In this document: positions 8,040 through 14,621 of the stretch, in pieces | How positions within the stretch are numbered: the first letter of the stretch is position 1 | How the letters are laid out: the number at the start of each line of letters is the position of its first letter | DNA from: Faecalicatena_A orotica | GTDB taxonomy: Bacteria; Bacillota; Clostridia; Lachnospirales; Lachnospiraceae | DNA: 64,000 nt | Strand: one strand, 5' to 3' | Assembly (NCBI RefSeq): GCF_040545875.1 | Contig: NZ_JBEPMR010000006.1 | Notes under the pieces: generated by a model | What the model was told of the DNA's origin: nothing | Database searches by the model: none | What the model saw: the letters and a program-made list of their open reading frames with translations, nothing else | Program-made: the position numbers and the translations under genes

Positions 8040-8450
8040 TTAACCGGTTTTTTGAATGTCGTTTAAGCCATATTTTTGGGATACAGATAGAAAACAAAAC
8101 GCAATGACCGTACCAATAACGCCATACACAGCATCTACTATATCAGGTGTATTCATAAATCCCATAACGGTTTCACATATAATATTAGCTATAATAATTA
8201 TTATTCCTAATAAGGCGACCCGTTTAAATTTTATTCCCTGTAAAGTCCATGTAAAGCCGATAGCCAGATAAACTATCAAACTTAATGATAAATTTGAAAT
8301 ATGGGAATTTATTTCTTCATTGATAACAACTATGTGGCTGTTGAAGGCGCTTATCCAGCGTATAATCGTTAAAAGCGCTCCTAATAAAATTAAACTGTAA
8401 TATAGAATGTTAGTTATTTTCTTTGGCTTGAACTTGTAGTTTATGTTCAT
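8040..8450 (-). CDS. Four-helix membrane protein, 136 aa
   Basis: Four hydrophobic segments are evident (about residues 15-33, 51-70, 75-95 and 102-122) with a basic N-terminus (MNINYKFKPKK). No family is recognised. The ribosome site is weak: only a GAAAGGG about 17 bases before the ATG, so another start is possible. It is the first gene of the minus-strand run, and the plus-strand acetyltransferase gene diverges from it. Confidence 0.6.
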   Translation of the reverse strand: MNINYKFKPKKITNILYYSLILLGALLTIIRWISAFNSHIVVINEEINSHISNLSLSLIVYLAIGFTWTLQGIKFKRVALLGIIIIIANIICETVMGFMNTPDIVDAVYGVIGTVIAFCFLSVSQKYGLNDIQKTG

Positions 8451-8655
8451 GTGATTACATTTTGCCCTTTCATAAATTTTAAGTGTATAAAATTCCTTTT
8501 GTCATTGACATCATTATACCATGTAATTTTCCATTGTTCTATTTATATCAACGTTAATTGTATGGTATATTCCAAAGAAAAATATTATAATATGCTTACA
8601 GATGAAAACAGGACAGAAAAAGTAAGACGGGATTTTGAGAAAGGGGAATATCGTT

Positions 8656-9165
8656 ATGAGCAGAAGCCACGGGGCTGGTGGAAAATTGGAGATAAGGAAC
8701 ATAAAAAAATTGTCAGATTCTAATGTGATTATAAATGTAGTGTCTAAAACGGTGAAAGAAGTATATCCTAGATATTATCCGGGAGAGGTGGTTACTTTTT
8801 TCCTGCTGTTCCATAGTGAAGAGAAAGTCATGAAGGATATTGCTGACGGAAATGTCTGGGTGCTGGTACATGATGGGCAGGTTATAGGGACCGGAAGCAT
8901 AGAAGAAAACCATATCACCAGAGTTTATATACTTCCTGAGTACCAGGGGAATGGATATGGAACCTTTTTAATAGAGAAGCTCGAAAAAGAGCTCGGAAAA
9001 AAGTATGACAGTGTGCTGGTCGATGCGTCACTGCCGGCATGCTGTTTATATGAGAAATTGGGGTATCGTACAGTAAAGCATGAGCGGATGGCTTTGATGA
9101 ATGATGCTGTGCTTGTTTATGAAGTGATGGAGAAGAGATTGGACGGGAAAGATGCCAGAATATAA
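8656..9165 (+). CDS. GNAT acetyltransferase
   Basis: The start at 8656 (MSRSHGAGG) has AAAGGGG 8 bases upstream, better than the TTG at 8635. Family marks are THITRVYILPEYQGNGYGTFLIEKLE (here the beta-4 strand and the Q-G-N-G-Y-G acetyl-CoA loop) and ACCLYEKLGYRTVK (motif B). About 169 residues is normal. The gene stands alone, closed by a strong terminator, and is transcribed away from the minus-strand array. Confidence 0.85.
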   Translation: MSRSHGAGGKLEIRNIKKLSDSNVIINVVSKTVKEVYPRYYPGEVVTFFLLFHSEEKVMKDIADGNVWVLVHDGQVIGTGSIEENHITRVYILPEYQGNGYGTFLIEKLEKELGKKYDSVLVDASLPACCLYEKLGYRTVKHERMALMNDAVLVYEVMEKRLDGKDARI

Positions 9166-9167
9166 AC

Positions 9168-9227
9168 AGGAACGAATCCCTCAAATAGTCCCAAAAAGGA
9201 ACGGATCAGTGGATTCGTTCCTTTTTT
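9168..9227 (+). terminator. Intrinsic terminator with two alternative upstream arms
   Basis: GGATTCGTTCC (9211-9221) followed by TTTTTT can pair either with GGAACGAATCC (9169-9179) or, through CGTTCCTTTTT, with AAAAAGGAACG (9193-9203). Both structures end in the same U run. It closes the acetyltransferase transcription unit. Alternative pairing could in principle attenuate read-through into the operon that starts at 9301. Confidence 0.8.
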
Positions 9228-9300
9228 GTGCATTTACCCCTTGTTAGCATGAAATTAGAAAGTAAATTCGGTAAATATGCTTAAAAGTAAGGGGGATGAG

Positions 9301-10017
9301 ATGGAATTATACGATGAAATTATTCGAAACACGAGAGAATATTTATCGGCATACACACCTCGCTGTTATCCGTACGATGAGAAGCAGTGCTGGGAGGAGA
9401 CTGCTTCGGGGGAAATGGTCATGCTGCGTGATGCCGCTTTTGAACTGGGCGGGGGTAACTGTGAATCTGTCAATTACACATGTGTGACTTCTGCTTTGGA
9501 TGGAGCCGGGAAAAATGAAGTGCTTCTTTATGGGCCGGAATTAAGTGAACTGAAGGGGGATGTATCGTTTGCGAGGATTGTTTTTCTTACTGCTGATCCG
9601 TCGGTTTGGGAGGGACTTGGTGAGGAGGCGGCTTATCGGTTTATCCGTGATCTGGAATATGTCAGGTACCACGTCTATCCGAGGGGATATATGGTCAGAA
9701 CATCGGCAAAGAGCAGCAAGGAGCAGGCAAGAGTCAGCAGGGAGGCTTTGAAAGCGGGGATTAGTTTTGAAAAGCTTGGAGCTGTATATATCAGAAAGTA
9801 CCTGCAAAATCCGGGAATACAATCTGTACAGGTTCTGTTTCTGACCGGACTGTATTCGCTTGTACCGTTTCAAAAGGAGGCAGGGCAGGCGGAGGCGGTG
9901 ACAGAAGCATTGAACCATATTTTAAAGGGGATGCCGATGAACTGCGGAACATGTGATTTGAAAGTAATCTGTGATGAAGTGGAGGGGATGCGTGCACTGC
10001 ATCAAAAGAAGCGGTAG
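9301..10017 (+). CDS. Acetyl-CoA synthase middle-domain homologue
   Basis: The 238-residue protein follows the middle domain of the CODH/ACS beta subunit (AcsB/CdhC): FELGGG (about 47-52) for the VEMGGN of Moorella AcsB, then EVLLYGPELSEL for the EVIGPDIDQI strand, an R-D-L-E-Y helix, RTSAKSSKEQARVSREALKAG for the VSKDAVAKG stretch, and VQVLFLTG for VQVTIFTD. The alignment is from memory. It lacks the C-terminal domain holding the A-cluster, and instead ends with a Cys motif (C215, C218, C224) that could bind a metal or Fe-S cluster. The ATG at 9301 follows a GGGGG run. It opens an operon with CooC, HypA and dehydratase-type genes. A docking or metallochaperone role is inference. Confidence 0.6.
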   Translation: MELYDEIIRNTREYLSAYTPRCYPYDEKQCWEETASGEMVMLRDAAFELGGGNCESVNYTCVTSALDGAGKNEVLLYGPELSELKGDVSFARIVFLTADPSVWEGLGEEAAYRFIRDLEYVRYHVYPRGYMVRTSAKSSKEQARVSREALKAGISFEKLGAVYIRKYLQNPGIQSVQVLFLTGLYSLVPFQKEAGQAEAVTEALNHILKGMPMNCGTCDLKVICDEVEGMRALHQKKR

Positions 10018-10054
10018 AACAATAGTGCGGATTAAACAGGCAAAGGAGAGCAAA

Positions 10055-10810
10055 ATGGAAGGAAATGCAAAAGTAATAGCCGTCACAGGTAAAGGCGGCG
10101 TGGGAAAGACCTCTCTTGCGGCAGCGCTCGTGCGCAGGCTTACAGAACGGTATCCGGAGGCAAAGGTACTTGCGATTGATGCGGACCCGGCAGTGGGGCT
10201 TGCGACAGCCCTTGATGCAGAGGTTAAGGAGACACTGGATGATATCCGTCTGGAGATTACGGACGGGGTATCGGAGAAACTGAAGGAAACACAGGATATC
10301 CTATCGGAGGCGAAGTTCCGTATTCTCGATATGATGGATGAAAAAAACGGGTTTGCGTTTGTTGCAATCGGAAGGCCCGAATCGTCCGGCTGTTATTGTG
10401 CCATTAATTCTTATCTCAGGGATGTAATTTCCATGCTGGCGGGGCAGTTCGACTATGTGGTGATTGATGGGGAGGCCGGGATCGAGCAGGTGAACCGGCG
10501 CGTCATGGAACAGGTGACACACCTGCTTCTCGTAACCGACCAGAGCAGGAAAGGGATGCAGGTTATCCAGACGATCAAGGAGGTTGCGGACCGGCTCGTG
10601 ATGTATGAGAAGCTGGGGGTTGCGGTCAACCGGATTACACAGACCGTTATTCCAATGGAGAGCCCATTTCCGGATGAACCATTCATACAGATTAAAAATG
10701 ATGAGGCCCAGATTGTGAATGATATTCAGGGGAAAAGTGTATTCGAACTGCCGGAAGATTCCCTGCTGATGAAAGGGGCGGACGAGATTCTGGAGGCATT
10801 GAAACTGTAA
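10055..10810 (+). CDS. CooC-type nickel-insertion ATPase
   Basis: This is a 251-residue deviant-Walker ATPase of the MinD/ArsA group: GKGGVGKTS (12-20), IDADPAVGLATAL (41-53) and GEAGIEQ. The CooC hallmark is present: GRPESSGCYC with the CxC at 113-115, where the CooC dimer binds Ni or Zn during maturation of carbon monoxide dehydrogenase. The ATG at 10055 is preceded by AAGGAGA at 6 bases; a longer in-frame reading from 9971 overlaps the previous gene and is rejected. No CODH catalytic subunit (CooS) is in the window, so its client is probably encoded in this operon or elsewhere. Confidence 0.85.
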   Translation: MEGNAKVIAVTGKGGVGKTSLAAALVRRLTERYPEAKVLAIDADPAVGLATALDAEVKETLDDIRLEITDGVSEKLKETQDILSEAKFRILDMMDEKNGFAFVAIGRPESSGCYCAINSYLRDVISMLAGQFDYVVIDGEAGIEQVNRRVMEQVTHLLLVTDQSRKGMQVIQTIKEVADRLVMYEKLGVAVNRITQTVIPMESPFPDEPFIQIKNDEAQIVNDIQGKSVFELPEDSLLMKGADEILEALKL

Positions 10811-10850
10811 CGGGGATTTACATGAACAGAAAAGGGAGGCGATCGTATTT

Positions 10851-12038
10851 ATGAAAGATTTGAAGCATCTGTATGATTTGGAGCAATTGCTTCAGGAGTG
10901 CAACAATGATCTGGTGAAAGAGGCGTGCGAAAAGGGACAGATTGCGGTCGGGGACGTGTGCAGTATGATACCGGAAGTACTGCTGAACCTGCCCGGGTGT
11001 TTTTCCGTGCGTTTAAGGGCACCACGGACCGGATCTATAGAGATCGGGACATATTACATGACGAGTCTACTGTGCGAGTACTGCCGGGCCCTTGTGGAAC
11101 GTGCGGTGGAGGGCGGCTATAATTTTCTGGACTGTATCATTGCACCGGATGCATGTGCGGCCATGAACCGCTGTGTAGAAAACATGGAACTTTTGAAGAC
11201 CTGTGAGAAGGAGAAGTTTTTCGTTACATATTCAGACGTACCGATGAAGTCGGATGAAACGGCGCTGAAGCATTATGTAAGGCAGATGCGGCTGCGTGTG
11301 CTGGAACCGCTCCATGATGTGTATGGCATCGATGTTTCGGATGCGGCGCTTCTTGAAGCAGTGGAACAGCATAATAAAGTATGCCGTCTGATCCGTGAAC
11401 TGGGAGAATTCAGGAAGGAAGAATACCCCCGTATAACGGGCTACGAGTTCTACATATTCTGTCTGGCGACTTACTGCTGTCCGAAGGATATGCTTCTCCC
11501 GATTCTGGAAGAGACTCTGGAGGAAGTACGCGAAAGAGAGCCGGATCAGGAGAAAACTTACCGGATCAGGGTTTTGCTTGCAGGATCTGAGATTGACGAT
11601 CTGGATTTTATAAAACTGATTGAAGACAACGGTGCTTTGATCGTGGCAGACAGACACTGCTTCGGTTCTTTTCCGGGGCGGGATGAAATCAAGATTTGCG
11701 AGGGGGAAGACCTATTGACCCAGATCTGCCGCCACTATATGGTGACCGGACAGTGCCCGCGTTTTATGAATACAGAAAAGGTGGAGGAGCGCAAAGATTA
11801 TGCAGACCGGCTTGCGAAAGAATATCATGCGGACGGGATCATTTATGAACAAATGAAGTTCTGTGATTACTGGGGATATGAGAGGATGGCGGCGAGCCAT
11901 ATCATGCATGAGGAATATGGGTATCCGGTCCTTTCTATTGACAGGCCGTATGTTGTGGGGAGCTCGGGACAGCTCCGTACCAGAGTGCAGGCATTTGTGG
12001 AGAGTGTGGAAATCAAGAAGATACAAGGAGGGAGATAG
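10851..12038 (+). CDS. 2-hydroxyacyl-CoA dehydratase-family subunit (small)
   Basis: The 395-residue protein belongs to the HgdB/FldC/BcrC family whose subunits carry a [4Fe-4S] cluster and accept electrons from an ATP-driven activator. Seen are PGCFSVRLRAP near the N-terminus, a cysteine-rich stretch (CEYCRALVERA and LDCIIAPDACAAMNRC), RIRVLLAGSEIDD beginning the C-terminal Rossmann-like domain, and GIIYEQMKFCDYWGYE, the late conserved Cys segment. GGGAGG lies 11 bases before the ATG. The next gene starts directly at its stop codon. It may be a reductase or dehydratase subunit; the substrate need not be a CoA ester. Confidence 0.85.
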   Translation: MKDLKHLYDLEQLLQECNNDLVKEACEKGQIAVGDVCSMIPEVLLNLPGCFSVRLRAPRTGSIEIGTYYMTSLLCEYCRALVERAVEGGYNFLDCIIAPDACAAMNRCVENMELLKTCEKEKFFVTYSDVPMKSDETALKHYVRQMRLRVLEPLHDVYGIDVSDAALLEAVEQHNKVCRLIRELGEFRKEEYPRITGYEFYIFCLATYCCPKDMLLPILEETLEEVREREPDQEKTYRIRVLLAGSEIDDLDFIKLIEDNGALIVADRHCFGSFPGRDEIKICEGEDLLTQICRHYMVTGQCPRFMNTEKVEERKDYADRLAKEYHADGIIYEQMKFCDYWGYERMAASHIMHEEYGYPVLSIDRPYVVGSSGQLRTRVQAFVESVEIKKIQGGR

Positions 12039-13577
12039 ATGGGCAGGAAGATCAACAGTGAAAAGCTTGGCAGCCTCTACTACGGAAAACGGACGAAGAA
12101 ACGCCGTGAATGGCGAGGTGCAGCGGATACATGGTATGACTATACGCGCTGGCTGAAAAACTGGTCGGTGATGGCAAAATTTATGGCAAAACCGGCCAAC
12201 TTAAAAGGCTTTTTCCGCTACCGCTGGATGGGGAACTATCTGGCTGTACCGGATTTTGTGGACCGCCATACAGAGGGACTGAGGGGCCCGCAGCTGCGTA
12301 TCGCGCATCAGGAATTTGATTTTATTGTGGAACATGTCTGCGATACGATCAGTGATTTGTTCAGGGCCGACCCGAAATGTGGTAATGACGAAGAGTTTAG
12401 CAAAAAGCTTGTCGTATTCGATGAAAATATGATGTCGCAGATCATGAACGGTTTTCCAAATCTGAAAATGGTCTGCAGGGAGATTCCGATCGTCTACACC
12501 CCTTCCACGGTAGCGCAGGATGGTGTCCTTCATTATATTGATGTAGCAGAAGAGTTTGGACTGCCTTCCGATGTCTGTCCGATGCCGGCCGCGGAGCTGG
12601 GCTGTGCGATTGATGATGACTACCCGCTTGTTGGTGTTTGTGCCGTGAACTGCAATACAACCTGTGACGGCAGTCTGATGGGGAACGGTGTGGAGGCAAG
12701 AAGGTTCAATATTCCGTCGTTCCAGCTTGCCGTTCCAATCCGGCATATGCAGCAGAGCGTGCAGGAATATGGTGCGGAAGAAGTAGCAAACTGCATCCGG
12801 TTTATTGAAGAACAGACAGGTGAAACGTTCGACTGGGATCATTACTTCAAGTGTATGGAAACATTTAATGAGGAGACGAAGCTGTTCCGTGAGTGGCTGG
12901 ATATTTCCAAAACGAATCATCCGCAGGTGATCGGGAATAATGTGGCGCTGTACCGGGATGCCTATTATCAGGTGGGAGGCGGCCGTGATCCCCGTTTCCT
13001 TGAGAATGACCAAAAGATCACGCAGCTGGCGTATAAAGGATATGAGAAGAAGGTTCCCTGTGTGTCCGAGGTTCGTCACCGTGCGGTGTTGTGGGGCGTT
13101 CAGGCACAGTACTATACGGCATTTCCGATCTGGCTGCAGAACTGCTGGGGCATCCTTCCGCTGATCGACATGCTGAGCCTGACCTCTACAGAGCTGTACA
13201 GCACCACGGATAAACAACAGGCTCTGTATGACATGGCAGACCTGTACATGAAGATGAATATGAGAAACCGCTCCAACGGTGGATATGAAGTCGGTGTGGA
13301 TGATCTGTGGCGGTTTTGTGAGGAATTTCATGCAGACATGGTCATTATGTATGAACATATCGGGTGTAAGGCAATGGCAGGTTACCACGGAATCTTCGAG
13401 GAGCAGGCGAAAGAGCGCGGGCTGCACCTGATCTGGGTGACACACGGCCTGATGGACCCGAGAAAAGCGGGCCGCAAGGATATGCGTGACGAGGTGAACC
13501 GTTATATGAGGACGGTGCTGAGAGAGGAGCCGCTGGATGAGTCTCTGGAAGAGTTTCAAGATGAAAACAACTGGTAG
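12039..13577 (+). CDS. 2-hydroxyacyl-CoA dehydratase-family subunit (large)
   Basis: At 512 residues it is longer than the usual 380-440 of the family. The family marks are a CMPAAELGCAIDDD segment, GVCAVNCNTTCDGS with three close cysteines, a helical linker, and MVIMYEHIGCKAMAGYHG near the C-terminus, matching the last conserved Cys block of HgdA/BcrB-type subunits. The basic first 50 residues (KRTKKRREWRG) are an extension I do not recognise. GGAGGGAG precedes the ATG, which abuts the previous stop, so the two subunits are surely co-translated and likely form a heterodimer. Confidence 0.8.
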   Translation: MGRKINSEKLGSLYYGKRTKKRREWRGAADTWYDYTRWLKNWSVMAKFMAKPANLKGFFRYRWMGNYLAVPDFVDRHTEGLRGPQLRIAHQEFDFIVEHVCDTISDLFRADPKCGNDEEFSKKLVVFDENMMSQIMNGFPNLKMVCREIPIVYTPSTVAQDGVLHYIDVAEEFGLPSDVCPMPAAELGCAIDDDYPLVGVCAVNCNTTCDGSLMGNGVEARRFNIPSFQLAVPIRHMQQSVQEYGAEEVANCIRFIEEQTGETFDWDHYFKCMETFNEETKLFREWLDISKTNHPQVIGNNVALYRDAYYQVGGGRDPRFLENDQKITQLAYKGYEKKVPCVSEVRHRAVLWGVQAQYYTAFPIWLQNCWGILPLIDMLSLTSTELYSTTDKQQALYDMADLYMKMNMRNRSNGGYEVGVDDLWRFCEEFHADMVIMYEHIGCKAMAGYHGIFEEQAKERGLHLIWVTHGLMDPRKAGRKDMRDEVNRYMRTVLREEPLDESLEEFQDENNW

Positions 13578-13591
13578 AGAGGAGCTGACAG

Positions 13592-14404
13592 GTGATGAAA
13601 AAATATTTTGGCGGTTGTGATGTTGGTTCAACCTATACAAAGTGTGTCATATTGGATGAAGACGGAAATATGGCTGCCCACACGACGATGAAAAGTAAAA
13701 TGAATTCAGAAAAAAGTGCGCGCGCGGCAATGGAGGAGACTCTCGCACAGGTGCCGGGGCTCGATTCCCCGGAGGATCTGGCCTATCTGATCGGAACCGG
13801 ATATGGGAGAAATAAAGTGCCCTTTGCACAGGAAAATATCAGTGAGATCAGCTGTCATGCTATGGGTGTGCATATGACGGACCCGAAAGTCCGGGCTATC
13901 ATCGATATCGGCGGGCAAGACATCAAAGGAATCGCAATTGATACAGACGGAACAGTAAAGAATTTTGCCATGAATGATAAGTGTGCGGCCGGTACCGGGC
14001 GTTTTTATGAGACAATGGCAAATGCATTCGAGATGTCACTTCCGGAGTTTTCGAAACTGTCCCTGACAGCCAAAAATGTGATTCCGATTACGGCCCAGTG
14101 TACCGTATTTGCAGAGAGCGAGGTCATTACACTGGTGGGAGAAGGGAAACCCATGAATGAGATTGCAGCCGGAATCCAGCGTTCTGTTGCAAAGCGATGC
14201 TTCATTATGGCAAAGAAAGCCGGAGCCACAGACAGCGTGACACTGACTGGGGGCTGTGCAAAAAATGACGGTCTGAAGAAGGCGATTGAGCAGGTTCTGA
14301 AACTAAAAGTAGTAGATCTAAAGACAGACCCGCAGCTGATGGGGGCACTCGGGGCGGCTGAGTATGCAAGGCAGAAAGGTCTGGCAAAAGGGAAAGGAAG
14401 ATGA
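13592..14404 (+). CDS. ATP-dependent activator, HgdC/BadF/BcrD family
   Basis: This is an ASKHA-fold ATPase of about 270 residues: GCDVGSTYTKCVI (phosphate 1 loop), IIDIGGQDIKGIAI (phosphate 2) and TLTGGCAKNDGLKKA (adenosine motif). The two cysteines that hold the dimer-bridging [4Fe-4S] cluster are visible in KCAAGTGRF and QCTVFAESEV. Such proteins hydrolyse ATP to push one low-potential electron into HgdB-type partners, here surely the two preceding subunits. GAGGAG lies 7 bases before a GTG (13592) and 10 before an ATG (13595), so either start is possible. The next small gene overlaps its stop by ATGA. Confidence 0.92.
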   Translation: MMKKYFGGCDVGSTYTKCVILDEDGNMAAHTTMKSKMNSEKSARAAMEETLAQVPGLDSPEDLAYLIGTGYGRNKVPFAQENISEISCHAMGVHMTDPKVRAIIDIGGQDIKGIAIDTDGTVKNFAMNDKCAAGTGRFYETMANAFEMSLPEFSKLSLTAKNVIPITAQCTVFAESEVITLVGEGKPMNEIAAGIQRSVAKRCFIMAKKAGATDSVTLTGGCAKNDGLKKAIEQVLKLKVVDLKTDPQLMGALGAAEYARQKGLAKGKGR

Positions 14405-14577
14405 CGATGAAGAAGAGAGTCTGTAAAATATTGAAAACGGTAGTTGTTGTTTTTGCAGTGCTGTTCGGGCTCAGCCTGATTGTATACTATTTTAATCTGG
14501 ACATGAAACTGGCGGCCGGGATGCAGAAGATCATGGATAAAGTGTATGACAGCAGGAAGAGGGACCGCCGCCTGTAG
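14401..14577 (+). CDS. 58-residue single-span membrane peptide
   Basis: The ATG at 14401 overlaps the activator stop codon (ATGA), showing translational coupling; a second ATG lies at 14407. The peptide has a basic start (MTMKKRVCKILK), one membrane span (about residues 13-31) and a strongly basic tail (DSRKRDRRL). It is the only membrane-bound product of the operon, so it might tether the complex. No family is recognised. Its coupling and clean reading frame support a real gene. Confidence 0.65.
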   Translation: MTMKKRVCKILKTVVVVFAVLFGLSLIVYYFNLDMKLAAGMQKIMDKVYDSRKRDRRL

Positions 14578-14621
14578 GTATGCCGGGGAATGGAATATTT
14601 CAAAACGAAAGGAGTTAAGTT

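Noticed and set aside
947..8450. Classical integron with attC sites
   Set aside because: The gaps do not show the paired GTTRRRY/RYYYAAC ends, and no integron integrase is in the window. Only the weaker claim of a repeat-bounded array is kept.
8451..8723. 90-codon plus-strand open frame
   Set aside because: It overlaps the better supported acetyltransferase gene in another frame, crosses the divergent promoter gap and has no ribosome site.
12201..13640. 479-codon open frame on the minus strand
   Set aside because: It lies fully opposite the dehydratase-type subunit and activator genes, has no family pattern and no ribosome site, and arises from the GC-rich codon use of the true genes.
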